Assembly (NCBI GenBank): GCA_963971225.1 | Contig: OZ020267.1 | Location: 85,239,648-85,303,647, forward strand | DNA from: Melieria omissa | Taxonomy: Eukaryota > Arthropoda > Insecta > Diptera > Ulidiidae | DNA length: 64,000 nucleotides | Direction of reading: 5' to 3' | Shown: piece by piece, positions 8,203 to 21,933 of the stretch | Layout of the letters: every line of letters starts with the position of its first letter | Numbering within the stretch: position 1 is the first letter of the stretch | Notes under the pieces: generated by a model | What the model saw: only the letters and a program-made list of their open reading frames with translations | Told to the model about the DNA's origin: nothing | The model's database searches: none | Position numbers and translations under genes: made by a program

Positions 8203-8723
8203 TAATCAGACCCATCATTACCTATGGTTCTCATGTCTGGTGGCCAGCCATGGACAAAAAGAGCAACCAGAGCAATCTGGGGAGGGTGCAGAGACTTGCC
8301 ACGATGGCGATCACGGGGGCGGCGAAAAGCGCTCCGCGAATGGCTCTGGAAATGTTTTTGCACCTTCCCCCAGTGGACCTGTTCGTAAAGGCCAGCGCAG
8401 CAAAGACAAACCTCAGATTGAGGGAGTCTAATCAGCTGAGGCCATGCGGCTACGGACATTCTAGCATTCTGAACGTTCTTATGACTAGCTCTACCGGACA
8501 AGGTATTTTAGATAAGGCCACTGATTTCCCGGTAAAGCGCAGTGACTTCGAATTGAAGATTCCCATTTACTATCCCTCCAGGGACAACTGGCAACAGCCC
8601 GAGATGGAAGATTCTGCAGGAGTCTACTTCACCGACGCACACTGGGGTAATATATAAGTAAAGTGGCGATTAATTCAAAAACGAAAAATAAAGATAGAGA
8701 TATGTTTTTGGTACCGGGTTAAA

Positions 8724-9344
8724 GTGAATAATTCTGCATTAATACGTGAAAGAATTGTTGCGAAACACCAGGTATGCATGATGCATATGCATGAAAATAA
8801 ATCTAATTTCGATGGACCAGATGGTTGTCTATGTTACTGGATGGTTTTCAGTAAGGAACCCCTTAAATTTTCTAAAAGAAATTTCGGTGGCGGATCTGTG
8901 ATGGTGTGGGGCGTATTTCAAAAACATGGAACGGTCGATTTTCGCTTCACGAGCTCAAGAATGGGCAGTACAGGATATACTGGAGAGTTGGATCGCGGCC
9001 TTCTTCTATTTTGATTAGAAAATAGATATAAACCATATAATTTTATGCAAGATAACGCGGCCATTCATAAAAGTCGGCAAACAATAGGGTTTTAGAATAT
9101 TGCTTTGGTCAAACTATGGACCGACCAACTTGTTCGCACGATTTGATCCCGATTGAAAATATGTGCGGAGTACTTGCCAGGCGTGTCTATGGGGAAAATG
9201 AAAATACAACTGTGTTGGGGACTTAAAAATTACTATTCTAAAGGAGTGGAGCCATCTGGAGCCCCAATTATCGGTTAAGCTTATAAATTCCATGTGAAAA
9301 CAGTTGTTTGATATTGAAAAGAAAGGGGCGGGTACCATTAATTA
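8724..9344 (+). pseudogene. Tc3-like transposase relic, unit 2
   Basis: Same nonsense and frameshift lesions as unit 1, but AAA (Lys) instead of ATA just before the FDGPDG motif. Every unit after unit 1 has this state. Confidence 0.85.
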
Positions 9345-9516
9345 CACTGTGCAAGTCGAAAATTCAGACATGGGGGGGACTTACAGAGCGACTTTTCATA
9401 GGTTTACTGAGTTGAGATCCACCAGCCGTTTGGCTGGATTGGCTCTAGTTTAAGAGAAATCCGACTTTGAAGTTTGCTCATGTCTGAATTTTTGAGGGTA
9501 AATTTCACGCACAGTG
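9345..9516. mobile_element. Possible 172-bp inverted-repeat element, unit 2
   Basis: Ends CACTGTGC/GCACAGTG with flanking TTA, as in unit 1. Confidence 0.48.
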
Positions 9517-9989
9517 TTATTGATTCAACGTTTGTAAAACAAAAATTGAAATCTATGTTAATGTCAACAAAAAAAACCCATGTGTCTTATAATTTTGTTA
9601 CGCTTGCAGCTACCTCAAATATTGCTCATTCCCACAAAAGCTAACGTTATGCTTAAAATTAAAACTGAAACTTCACAAAATCATTCTGCGTTTTTGCTTT
9701 TCTAAAAAAAATTACTGTTTAGATTTGGCGAAGCTGCAAAGTGAAATTTTCTGAGTGTCTTATAATTATGTTACGCACCTTATACCTAATTAAAAAAAGT
9801 TAAGACCAAATTCTCATATTTCATAAGTCTACGAAGAAAAGTTATCTTTTGACCTTCATTTGCATGTATATATATATAAAAAAAAGTTCCCAAAAATCGC
9901 TAAATTTTGTATATTTCTATAAGAGCTTCAAAAAAAACTTCTTTTTTTGTCGCGTCCGTTTCATTGCATAATTGGTTGTTATCGAAATA

Positions 9990-10546
9990 CACTATGATCA
10001 ATAAGTACCGGGACTGTGTCAAAAAAACAAAATTTTGTTATTCTTCTGGTAAATTTATTTTATCCCCTTCAAAATAAGCCCCATCTGAAGCAATACACAT
10101 ATGCCAACGCTTAATCCAATCGTCCATGCACTTCTGGTAAGCCGAAGCAGGTATGGCCTTCAGCTCTCGCGTCGCATTTTCTTTTATGACTCTCTTTCCA
10201 CGACGCGGTAACTTGAATCGGGAGAACAGGAAAAAGTCACATGGTGCCATATCTGGAGAATAGGGAGCCTGATCGATGATATTCACACTGTGTTTGTTCA
10301 AATAATCGCGAATAATGTGTGACAAAATTTCAAACAAATACGTTGATAAACAAAATTATCCATTGTAAAATTCGACGAAGTACAAAAAGTTGACTGACGC
10401 TAACAGCTGCCAAACAAAAACTAATGATGCAATCCCGCTCAAAATTTGACACAGATGTCAGTTAAGGTCCTACCTATTTTTTTACCTGCATCGGGCAACG
10501 GCGGACAATTTAAAATACACAGTCCCGGTACTTATTGATCATAGTG
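9990..10546 (-). mobile_element. Mariner deletion derivative, unit 3
   Basis: Perfect inverted repeats with TA flanks; Phe state (A at 10217). Confidence 0.93.
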
Positions 10547-11386
10547 TATATATAACATATCGACTTTTTGTGTTTCTTTCTTGCTTTTGGTGTAATTGAA
10601 AGCGCAGGCAATAAGGTCGAATGGGCAATAAGGTCGTTTGACCCCTACAAGTCCACGGGCCCTGATGGTATCAATCCAGCAATGCTACAACAAGCCGGAG
10701 ACTGTATTCTGCAACCCCTAGTAAACATCTTTAAAGGATGCCTATTAAGAAATGTTGTTCCAAAGCAGTGGAGAGACGTCAAAGTATTTTTCAAACTGAA
10801 GGCAGGAAAGGCCAGCCACACTACGACTAAAGACTATAGACCTATCAGCCTCTCCTCATTTTTATTGAAAACGCTAGAGAGGCTGTTGGATAGATATATA
10901 GGAGACAACCGGGGACTATCTTCTGAACTCTGCAGGGCACAACACGCCTACCAACAGGGGAAGTCGGTAGACAGTGCACTGCACAGCGTTGTGGACCCCA
11001 TAGAGAATTCTTTGGCTTTAAAGGAGTACACAATGGCTGCCTTCCTCGATATAGAGGGGGCTTTCAACAATGTCACCACTGAGGCCATAACAAGAGCACT
11101 TCGTGCATACAATGTGGAAAGCTTCGTTATCGATTGGGTTGAAACGATGCTGCAAGACAGGATAATCAACTCAACGATAGGACCGGCTTCCATCAAAAGG
11201 AGAGCCACAAGGGGAACACCCCAAGGGGGGTGCTATCCCCTCTTTTATAGCTGCTGGTAGCGGATGAGATTCTAAGAGCCTTTCAGAGAAGACGCATTAG
11301 AATAGTGGCCTATGCGGACGACATCGTCATCATGATACAAGGCAAATTTGTGCCTACTATCAGTGAATTGATCGAATCTTCATTAA

Positions 11387-11843
11387 CCTTTACCTGGCAC
11401 AGGGGGTACCTACGAACCCCACGCGGTTTCTCGTCGATTTTTGATATCTAAATCTTCGAAATCTAAACTCGTAACGACATCTATCTGTAGTGAAGGGATA
11501 CACTTTTATACCTATGCCACTAGGATACCGCTGCTACCGTCAGTTCGTCTGTGGCAGTCGTAAAAGTAAGTTGGGGTGTGTAAGTCCCCCACTCGGCACT
11601 CAACGTCGGTTTTTCGTGAATTGTGTAATTTTCCGAAGTTTCCGAATTTTTCCTGAACGCCAATCTTCATTTTTCTAAACTCTGACTATTTCACCCTTTG
11701 AAGGGGTATCTGAAGTTGATCTCTGATTTTTTTCTAAAAAGATATAATCAATATATTTTTTTTACAAGGATATTTGTCACTGGGGTTCGTACGAACCCCA
11801 CTGTGCCAGGTATGTTACTCAGGAGAGGTGTGCCAGGTAAAGG
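11387..11843. mobile_element. piggyBac-like MITE, unit 3
   Basis: TTAA-flanked with 14-bp ends; no private change seen. Confidence 0.9.
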
Positions 11844-12153
11844 TTAACCGACTTGTCAGTGTGGGCAAGAGACAACGGTCTAGGGATAAATCCCGAAAAG
11901 ACCGAACTAGTCCTGTTCACCAAGAAAACGAAGATTCAGGAATTTTCTCTTCCCTGTGTGGAAGGGCATTCCCTGAAACTATCAAAAGAGGCCAAATATC
12001 TTGGCATCATTCTGGACTCAAAACTTTCGTGGAAGCGAAACATTGAAGAAAGAATGAAAAAGGAGCTTAATGCGCTGTATGCTTGCAAGCGGACCTTTGG
12101 TAAAAGATGGGGATTAAAACCCTATATTATCCACTGCATGTGTACGGCGATAA

Positions 12154-13092
12154 CACAGTGCAAAACTGAAAAAAGGGACAAGGTCAAACCAGTCTCATTC
12201 GATAGAGGACCTCAGTAGATGAAAAAGTGCCAAGGGATTTTTCTCGGAATGTTCGAGGTTTTTTTTTAATGCAGTTTAAAGATGGCGGCTTAATGCCCCT
12301 TCCCGAAACATTTAAAACATCATATCTCTTGACTCAAATGTCAGAAAGGAATAATTTTTACGTCAAATGAAAGCTAATGATATGAAGTCGATGACAAAAT
12401 ATCCTTTTTTGAAAATTTTTATGAAAAAGGATATGAAGGACCTCAATAAAATTTTTATCCTTGAATATCCTGGAAACCGTGAGAGCTAAATTTATATAAA
12501 CGACTTCTGGTGAAAAAGCATTCAAACATCTATACTGCTTATAAATTTCATGTAAATCACTTTTACAGGTAAGACTCTACAACGATTAAAAAAATGTGCT
12601 TTGCTACATTCGATGTTTTTAGGAAGCTGCTACGAGATATTTTGTACAGAAAAACATGAATTCAGCAGTGTATAATTTTTTAATCGTTGTAGAGTCTTAA
12701 CTGTAAAAGTGATTTACATTTTTCACCAGAAGTCACTTATATAAATTTAGCTCTCACGGTTTCCAGGATATTCAAGGATAAAAATTTAATTGAGGTCCTT
12801 CATATCCTTTTTCAGAAAACTTTTCAAAAAAGGATATTGGGTCATCGACTTCATATCATTAGCTTTCATTTGACGTAAAAATTATTCCTTTCTGACATTT
12901 GAGTCAAGAGATATGATGTTTTAAATGTTTCGGGAAGTGGCATTAAGCCGCCATCTTTAAACTGCATTAAAAAAAAACCTCGAACATTCCGAGAAAAATC
13001 CCTTGGCACTTTTTCATCTACTGAGGTCCTCTATCGAATGAGACGGGTTTGACCTTGTCCCTCGAAATTTTTTTTGAATTTGTTGCACTGTG
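12154..13092. mobile_element. Foldback element, unit 3
   Basis: Class A form with both arms complete. Confidence 0.87.
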
Positions 13093-13613
13093 TAATCAGA
13101 CCCATCATTACCTATGGTTCTCATGTCTGGTGGCCAGCCATGGACAAAAAGAGCAACCAGAGCAATCTGGGGAGGGTGCAGAGACTTGCCACGATGGCGA
13201 TCACGGGGGCGGCGAAAAGCGCTCCGCGAATGGCTCTGGAAATGTTTTTGCACCTTCCCCCAGTGGACCTGTTCGTAAAGGCCAGCGCAGCAAAGACAAA
13301 CCTCAGATTGAGGGAGTCTAATCAGCTGAGGCCATGCGGCTACGGACATTCTAGCATTCTGAACGTTCTTATGACTAGCTCTACCGGACAAGGTATTTTA
13401 GATAAGGCCACTGATTTCCCGGTAAAGCGCAGTGACTTCGAATTGAAGATTCCCATTTACTATCCCTCCAGGGACAACTGGCAACAGCCCGAGATGGAAG
13501 ATTCTGCAGGAGTCTACTTCACCGACGCACACTGGGGTAATATATAAGTAAAGTGGCGATTAATTCAAAAACGAAAAATAAAGATAGAGATATGTTTTTG
13601 GTACCGGGTTAAA

Positions 13614-14234
13614 GTGAATAATTCTGCATTAATACGTGAAAGAATTGTTGCGAAACACCAGGTATGCATGATGCATATGCATGAAAATAAATCTAATTTC
13701 GATGGACCAGATGGTTGTCTATGTTACTGGATGGTTTTCAGTAAGGAACCCCTTAAATTTTCTAAAAGAAATTTCGGTGGCGGATCTGTGATGGTGTGGG
13801 GCGTATTTCAAAAACATGGAACGGTCGATTTTCGCTTCACGAGCTCAAGAATGGGCAGTACAGGATATACTGGAGAGTTGGATCGCGGCCTTCTTCTATT
13901 TTGATTAGAAAATAGATATAAACCATATAATTTTATGCAAGATAACGCGGCCATTCATAAAAGTCGGCAAACAATAGGGTTTTAGAATATTGCTTTGGTC
14001 AAACTATGGACCGACCAACTTGTTCGCACGATTTGATCCCGATTGAAAATATGTGCGGAGTACTTGCCAGGCGTGTCTATGGGGAAAATGAAAATACAAC
14101 TGTGTTGGGGACTTAAAAATTACTATTCTAAAGGAGTGGAGCCATCTGGAGCCCCAATTATCGGTTAAGCTTATAAATTCCATGTGAAAACAGTTGTTTG
14201 ATATTGAAAAGAAAGGGGCGGGTACCATTAATTA
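13614..14234 (+). pseudogene. Tc3-like transposase relic, unit 3
   Basis: Common class A state, same lesions as unit 1. Confidence 0.85.
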
Positions 14235-14406
14235 CACTGTGCAAGTCGAAAATTCAGACATGGGGGGGACTTACAGAGCGACTTTTCATAGGTTTACTGA
14301 GTTGAGATCCACCAGCCGTTTGGCTGGATTGGCTCTAGTTTAAGAGAAATCCGACTTTGAAGTTTGCTCATGTCTGAATTTTTGAGGGTAAATTTCACGC
14401 ACAGTG
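14235..14406. mobile_element. Possible 172-bp inverted-repeat element, unit 3
   Basis: Ends and TTA flanks conserved. Confidence 0.48.
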
Positions 14407-14879
14407 TTATTGATTCAACGTTTGTAAAACAAAAATTGAAATCTATGTTAATGTCAACAAAAAAAACCCATGTGTCTTATAATTTTGTTACGCTTGCAGC
14501 TACCTCAAATATTGCTCATTCCCACAAAAGCTAACGTTATGCTTAAAATTAAAACTGAAACTTCACAAAATCATTCTGCGTTTTTGCTTTTCTAAAAAAA
14601 ATTACTGTTTAGATTTGGCGAAGCTGCAAAGTGAAATTTTCTGAGTGTCTTATAATTATGTTACGCACCTTATACCTAATTAAAAAAAGTTAAGACCAAA
14701 TTCTCATATTTCATAAGTCTACGAAGAAAAGTTATCTTTTGACCTTCATTTGCATGTATATATATATAAAAAAAAGTTCCCAAAAATCGCTAAATTTTGT
14801 ATATTTCTATAAGAGCTTCAAAAAAAACTTCTTTTTTTGTCGCGTCCGTTTCATTGCATAATTGGTTGTTATCGAAATA

Positions 14880-15436
14880 CACTATGATCAATAAGTACCG
14901 GGACTGTGTCAAAAAAACAAAATTTTGTTATTCTTCTGGTAAATTTATTTTATCCCCTTCAAAATAAGCCCCATCTGAAGCAATACACATATGCCAACGC
15001 TTAATCCAATCGTCCATGCACTTCTGGTAAGCCGAAGCAGGTATGGCCTTCAGCTCTCGCGTCGCATTTTCTTTTATGACTCTCTTTCCACGACGCGGTA
15101 ACTTGAATCGGGAGAACAGGAAAAAGTCACATGGTGCCATATCTGGAGAATAGGGAGCCTGATCGATGATATTCACACTGTGTTTGTTCAAATAATCGCG
15201 AATAATGTGTGACAAAATTTCAAACAAATACGTTGATAAACAAAATTATCCATTGTAAAATTCGACGAAGTACAAAAAGTTGACTGACGCTAACAGCTGC
15301 CAAACAAAAACTAATGATGCAATCCCGCTCAAAATTTGACACAGATGTCAGTTAAGGTCCTACCTATTTTTTTACCTGCATCGGGCAACGGCGGACAATT
15401 TAAAATACACAGTCCCGGTACTTATTGATCATAGTG
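14880..15436 (-). mobile_element. Mariner deletion derivative, unit 4
   Basis: Perfect inverted repeats, TA flanks, Phe state. Confidence 0.93.
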
Positions 15437-16276
15437 TATATATAACATATCGACTTTTTGTGTTTCTTTCTTGCTTTTGGTGTAATTGAAAGCGCAGGCA
15501 ATAAGGTCGAATGGGCAATAAGGTCGTTTGACCCCTACAAGTCCACGGGCCCTGATGGTATCAATCCAGCAATGCTACAACAAGCCGGAGACTGTATTCT
15601 GCAACCCCTAGTAAACATCTTTAAAGGATGCCTATTAAGAAATGTTGTTCCAAAGCAGTGGAGAGACGTCAAAGTATTTTTCAAACTGAAGGCAGGAAAG
15701 GCCAGCCACACTACGACTAAAGACTATAGACCTATCAGCCTCTCCTCATTTTTATTGAAAACGCTAGAGAGGCTGTTGGATAGATATATAGGAGACAACC
15801 GGGGACTATCTTCTGAACTCTGCAGGGCACAACACGCCTACCAACAGGGGAAGTCGGTAGACAGTGCACTGCACAGCGTTGTGGACCCCATAGAGAATTC
15901 TTTGGCTTTAAAGGAGTACACAATGGCTGCCTTCCTCGATATAGAGGGGGCTTTCAACAATGTCACCACTGAGGCCATAACAAGAGCACTTCGTGCATAC
16001 AATGTGGAAAGCTTCGTTATCGATTGGGTTGAAACGATGCTGCAAGACAGGATAATCAACTCAACGATAGGACCGGCTTCCATCAAAAGGAGAGCCACAA
16101 GGGGAACACCCCAAGGGGGGTGCTATCCCCTCTTTTATAGCTGCTGGTAGCGGATGAGATTCTAAGAGCCTTTCAGAGAAGACGCATTAGAATAGTGGCC
16201 TATGCGGACGACATCGTCATCATGATACAAGGCAAATTTGTGCCTACTATCAGTGAATTGATCGAATCTTCATTAA

Positions 16277-16733
16277 CCTTTACCTGGCACAGGGGGTACC
16301 TACGAACCCCACGCGGTTTCTCGTCGATTTTTGATATCTAAATCTTCGAAATCTAAACTCGTAACGACATCTATCTGTAGTGAAGGGATACACTTTTATA
16401 CCTATGCCACTAGGATACCGCTGCTACCGTCAGTTCGTCTGTGGCAGTCGTAAAAGTAAGTTGGGGTGTGTAAGTCCCCCACTCGGCACTCAACGTCGGT
16501 TTTTCGTGAATTGTGTAATTTTCCGAAGTTTCCGAATTTTTCCTGAACGCCAATCTTCATTTTTCTAAACTCTGACTATTTCACCCTTTGAAGGGGTATC
16601 TGAAGTTGATCTCTGATTTTTTTCTAAAAAGATATAATCAATATATTTTTTTTACAAGGATATTTGTCACTGGGGTTCGTACGAACCCCACTGTGCCAGG
16701 TATGTTACTCAGGAGAGGTGTGCCAGGTAAAGG
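16277..16733. mobile_element. piggyBac-like MITE, unit 4
   Basis: TTAA-flanked with 14-bp ends; no private change seen. Confidence 0.9.
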
Positions 16734-17043
16734 TTAACCGACTTGTCAGTGTGGGCAAGAGACAACGGTCTAGGGATAAATCCCGAAAAGACCGAACTAG
16801 TCCTGTTCACCAAGAAAACGAAGATTCAGGAATTTTCTCTTCCCTGTGTGGAAGGGCATTCCCTGAAACTATCAAAAGAGGCCAAATATCTTGGCATCAT
16901 TCTGGACTCAAAACTTTCGTGGAAGCGAAACATTGAAGAAAGAATGAAAAAGGAGCTTAATGCGCTGTATGCTTGCAAGCGGACCTTTGGTAAAAGATGG
17001 GGATTAAAACCCTATATTATCCACTGCATGTGTACGGCGATAA

Positions 17044-17982
17044 CACAGTGCAAAACTGAAAAAAGGGACAAGGTCAAACCAGTCTCATTCGATAGAGGAC
17101 CTCAGTAGATGAAAAAGTGCCAAGGGATTTTTCTCGGAATGTTCGAGGTTTTTTTTTAATGCAGTTTAAAGATGGCGGCTTAATGCCCCTTCCCGAAACA
17201 TTTAAAACATCATATCTCTTGACTCAAATGTCAGAAAGGAATAATTTTTACGTCAAATGAAAGCTAATGATATGAAGTCGATGACAAAATATCCTTTTTT
17301 GAAAATTTTTATGAAAAAGGATATGAAGGACCTCAATAAAATTTTTATCCTTGAATATCCTGGAAACCGTGAGAGCTAAATTTATATAAACGACTTCTGG
17401 TGAAAAAGCATTCAAACATCTATACTGCTTATAAATTTCATGTAAATCACTTTTACAGGTAAGACTCTACAACGATTAAAAAAATGTGCTTTGCTACATT
17501 CGATGTTTTTAGGAAGCTGCTACGAGATATTTTGTACAGAAAAACATGAATTCAGCAGTGTATAATTTTTTAATCGTTGTAGAGTCTTAACTGTAAAAGT
17601 GATTTACATTTTTCACCAGAAGTCACTTATATAAATTTAGCTCTCACGGTTTCCAGGATATTCAAGGATAAAAATTTAATTGAGGTCCTTCATATCCTTT
17701 TTCAGAAAACTTTTCAAAAAAGGATATTGGGTCATCGACTTCATATCATTAGCTTTCATTTGACGTAAAAATTATTCCTTTCTGACATTTGAGTCAAGAG
17801 ATATGATGTTTTAAATGTTTCGGGAAGTGGCATTAAGCCGCCATCTTTAAACTGCATTAAAAAAAAACCTCGAACATTCCGAGAAAAATCCCTTGGCACT
17901 TTTTCATCTACTGAGGTCCTCTATCGAATGAGACGGGTTTGACCTTGTCCCTCGAAATTTTTTTTGAATTTGTTGCACTGTG
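17044..17982. mobile_element. Foldback element, unit 4
   Basis: Class A form with both arms complete. Confidence 0.87.
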
Positions 17983-18503
17983 TAATCAGACCCATCATTA
18001 CCTATGGTTCTCATGTCTGGTGGCCAGCCATGGACAAAAAGAGCAACCAGAGCAATCTGGGGAGGGTGCAGAGACTTGCCACGATGGCGATCACGGGGGC
18101 GGCGAAAAGCGCTCCGCGAATGGCTCTGGAAATGTTTTTGCACCTTCCCCCAGTGGACCTGTTCGTAAAGGCCAGCGCAGCAAAGACAAACCTCAGATTG
18201 AGGGAGTCTAATCAGCTGAGGCCATGCGGCTACGGACATTCTAGCATTCTGAACGTTCTTATGACTAGCTCTACCGGACAAGGTATTTTAGATAAGGCCA
18301 CTGATTTCCCGGTAAAGCGCAGTGACTTCGAATTGAAGATTCCCATTTACTATCCCTCCAGGGACAACTGGCAACAGCCCGAGATGGAAGATTCTGCAGG
18401 AGTCTACTTCACCGACGCACACTGGGGTAATATATAAGTAAAGTGGCGATTAATTCAAAAACGAAAAATAAAGATAGAGATATGTTTTTGGTACCGGGTT
18501 AAA

Positions 18504-19124
18504 GTGAATAATTCTGCATTAATACGTGAAAGAATTGTTGCGAAACACCAGGTATGCATGATGCATATGCATGAAAATAAATCTAATTTCGATGGACCAG
18601 ATGGTTGTCTATGTTACTGGATGGTTTTCAGTAAGGAACCCCTTAAATTTTCTAAAAGAAATTTCGGTGGCGGATCTGTGATGGTGTGGGGCGTATTTCA
18701 AAAACATGGAACGGTCGATTTTCGCTTCACGAGCTCAAGAATGGGCAGTACAGGATATACTGGAGAGTTGGATCGCGGCCTTCTTCTATTTTGATTAGAA
18801 AATAGATATAAACCATATAATTTTATGCAAGATAACGCGGCCATTCATAAAAGTCGGCAAACAATAGGGTTTTAGAATATTGCTTTGGTCAAACTATGGA
18901 CCGACCAACTTGTTCGCACGATTTGATCCCGATTGAAAATATGTGCGGAGTACTTGCCAGGCGTGTCTATGGGGAAAATGAAAATACAACTGTGTTGGGG
19001 ACTTAAAAATTACTATTCTAAAGGAGTGGAGCCATCTGGAGCCCCAATTATCGGTTAAGCTTATAAATTCCATGTGAAAACAGTTGTTTGATATTGAAAA
19101 GAAAGGGGCGGGTACCATTAATTA
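18504..19124 (+). pseudogene. Tc3-like transposase relic, unit 4
   Basis: Common class A state. Confidence 0.85.
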
Positions 19125-19296
19125 CACTGTGCAAGTCGAAAATTCAGACATGGGGGGGACTTACAGAGCGACTTTTCATAGGTTTACTGAGTTGAGATCC
19201 ACCAGCCGTTTGGCTGGATTGGCTCTAGTTTAAGAGAAATCCGACTTTGAAGTTTGCTCATGTCTGAATTTTTGAGGGTAAATTTCACGCACAGTG
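19125..19296. mobile_element. Possible 172-bp inverted-repeat element, unit 4
   Basis: Ends and TTA flanks conserved. Confidence 0.48.
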
Positions 19297-19769
19297 TTAT
19301 TGATTCAACGTTTGTAAAACAAAAATTGAAATCTATGTTAATGTCAACAAAAAAAACCCATGTGTCTTATAATTTTGTTACGCTTGCAGCTACCTCAAAT
19401 ATTGCTCATTCCCACAAAAGCTAACGTTATGCTTAAAATTAAAACTGAAACTTCACAAAATCATTCTGCGTTTTTGCTTTTCTAAAAAAAATTACTGTTT
19501 AGATTTGGCGAAGCTGCAAAGTGAAATTTTCTGAGTGTCTTATAATTATGTTACGCACCTTATACCTAATTAAAAAAAGTTAAGACCAAATTCTCATATT
19601 TCATAAGTCTACGAAGAAAAGTTATCTTTTGACCTTCATTTGCATGTATATATATATAAAAAAAAGTTCCCAAAAATCGCTAAATTTTGTATATTTCTAT
19701 AAGAGCTTCAAAAAAAACTTCTTTTTTTGTCGCGTCCGTTTCATTGCATAATTGGTTGTTATCGAAATA

Positions 19770-20326
19770 CACTATGATCAATAAGTACCGGGACTGTGTC
19801 AAAAAAACAAAATTTTGTTATTCTTCTGGTAAATTTATTTTATCCCCTTCAAAATAAGCCCCATCTGAAGCAATACACATATGCCAACGCTTAATCCAAT
19901 CGTCCATGCACTTCTGGTAAGCCGAAGCAGGTATGGCCTTCAGCTCTCGCGTCGCATTTTCTTTTATGACTCTCTTTCCACGACGCGGTAACTTGAATCG
20001 GGAGAACAGGAAAAAGTCACATGGTGCCATATCTGGAGAATAGGGAGCCTGATCGATGATATTCACACTGTGTTTGTTCAAATAATCGCGAATAATGTGT
20101 GACAAAATTTCAAACAAATACGTTGATAAACAAAATTATCCATTGTAAAATTCGACGAAGTACAAAAAGTTGACTGACGCTAACAGCTGCCAAACAAAAA
20201 CTAATGATGCAATCCCGCTCAAAATTTGACACAGATGTCAGTTAAGGTCCTACCTATTTTTTTACCTGCATCGGGCAACGGCGGACAATTTAAAATACAC
20301 AGTCCCGGTACTTATTGATCATAGTG
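19770..20326 (-). mobile_element. Mariner deletion derivative, unit 5
   Basis: Perfect inverted repeats, TA flanks, Phe state. Confidence 0.93.
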
Positions 20327-21166
20327 TATATATAACATATCGACTTTTTGTGTTTCTTTCTTGCTTTTGGTGTAATTGAAAGCGCAGGCAATAAGGTCGA
20401 ATGGGCAATAAGGTCGTTTGACCCCTACAAGTCCACGGGCCCTGATGGTATCAATCCAGCAATGCTACAACAAGCCGGAGACTGTATTCTGCAACCCCTA
20501 GTAAACATCTTTAAAGGATGCCTATTAAGAAATGTTGTTCCAAAGCAGTGGAGAGACGTCAAAGTATTTTTCAAACTGAAGGCAGGAAAGGCCAGCCACA
20601 CTACGACTAAAGACTATAGACCTATCAGCCTCTCCTCATTTTTATTGAAAACGCTAGAGAGGCTGTTGGATAGATATATAGGAGACAACCGGGGACTATC
20701 TTCTGAACTCTGCAGGGCACAACACGCCTACCAACAGGGGAAGTCGGTAGACAGTGCACTGCACAGCGTTGTGGACCCCATAGAGAATTCTTTGGCTTTA
20801 AAGGAGTACACAATGGCTGCCTTCCTCGATATAGAGGGGGCTTTCAACAATGTCACCACTGAGGCCATAACAAGAGCACTTCGTGCATACAATGTGGAAA
20901 GCTTCGTTATCGATTGGGTTGAAACGATGCTGCAAGACAGGATAATCAACTCAACGATAGGACCGGCTTCCATCAAAAGGAGAGCCACAAGGGGAACACC
21001 CCAAGGGGGGTGCTATCCCCTCTTTTATAGCTGCTGGTAGCGGATGAGATTCTAAGAGCCTTTCAGAGAAGACGCATTAGAATAGTGGCCTATGCGGACG
21101 ACATCGTCATCATGATACAAGGCAAATTTGTGCCTACTATCAGTGAATTGATCGAATCTTCATTAA

Positions 21167-21623
21167 CCTTTACCTGGCACAGGGGGTACCTACGAACCCC
21201 ACGCGGTTTCTCGTCGATTTTTGATATCTAAATCTTCGAAATCTAAACTCGTAACGACATCTATCTGTAGTGAAGGGATACACTTTTATACCTATGCCAC
21301 TAGGATACCGCTGCTACCGTCAGTTCGTCTGTGGCAGTCGTAAAAGTAAGTTGGGGTGTGTAAGTCCCCCACTCGGCACTCAACGTCGGTTTTTCGTGAA
21401 TTGTGTAATTTTCCGAAGTTTCCGAATTTTTCCTGAACGCCAATCTTCATTTTTCTAAACTCTGACTATTTCACCCTTTGAAGGGGTATCTGAAGTTGAT
21501 CTCTGATTTTTTTCTAAAAAGATATAATCAATATATTTTTTTTACAAGGATATTTGTCACTGGGGTTCGTACGAACCCCACTGTGCCAGGTATGTTACTC
21601 AGGAGAGGTGTGCCAGGTAAAGG
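21167..21623. mobile_element. piggyBac-like MITE, unit 5
   Basis: TTAA-flanked with 14-bp ends; no private change seen. Confidence 0.9.
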
Positions 21624-21933
21624 TTAACCGACTTGTCAGTGTGGGCAAGAGACAACGGTCTAGGGATAAATCCCGAAAAGACCGAACTAGTCCTGTTCAC
21701 CAAGAAAACGAAGATTCAGGAATTTTCTCTTCCCTGTGTGGAAGGGCATTCCCTGAAACTATCAAAAGAGGCCAAATATCTTGGCATCATTCTGGACTCA
21801 AAACTTTCGTGGAAGCGAAACATTGAAGAAAGAATGAAAAAGGAGCTTAATGCGCTGTATGCTTGCAAGCGGACCTTTGGTAAAAGATGGGGATTAAAAC
21901 CCTATATTATCCACTGCATGTGTACGGCGATAA

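Larger units (their letters stand above)
5678..8657 (+). pseudogene. Non-LTR RT pseudogene, unit 2, in three pieces
   Basis: Pieces at 5678-6496, 6954-7263 and 8203-8657, split by the piggyBac-like and foldback elements. It has the same G-run frameshift (6335-6340) and TAG (6358-6360) as unit 1. Confidence 0.9.
4890..9779. repeat. Tandem repeat unit 2 (class A, 4890 bp)
   Basis: Full class A copy in the same orientation. It carries G at 5327 (relative position 438), the state otherwise seen in unit 7 and all class B units. I saw no other departure from the common class A sequence. Confidence 0.97.
10568..13547 (+). pseudogene. Non-LTR RT pseudogene, unit 3, in three pieces
   Basis: Pieces at 10568-11386, 11844-12153 and 13093-13547; shared G-run frameshift and TAG. 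Confidence 0.9.
9780..14669. repeat. Tandem repeat unit 3 (class A, 4890 bp)
   Basis: Common class A sequence with A at 10217. By eye I found no private change; units 4, 5, 6, 11 and 12 appear identical to it. Confidence 0.97.
15458..18437 (+). pseudogene. Non-LTR RT pseudogene, unit 4, in three pieces
   Basis: Pieces at 15458-16276, 16734-17043 and 17983-18437; shared lesions. Confidence 0.9.
14670..19559. repeat. Tandem repeat unit 4 (class A, 4890 bp)
   Basis: Appears identical to unit 3; A at 15107. Confidence 0.97.
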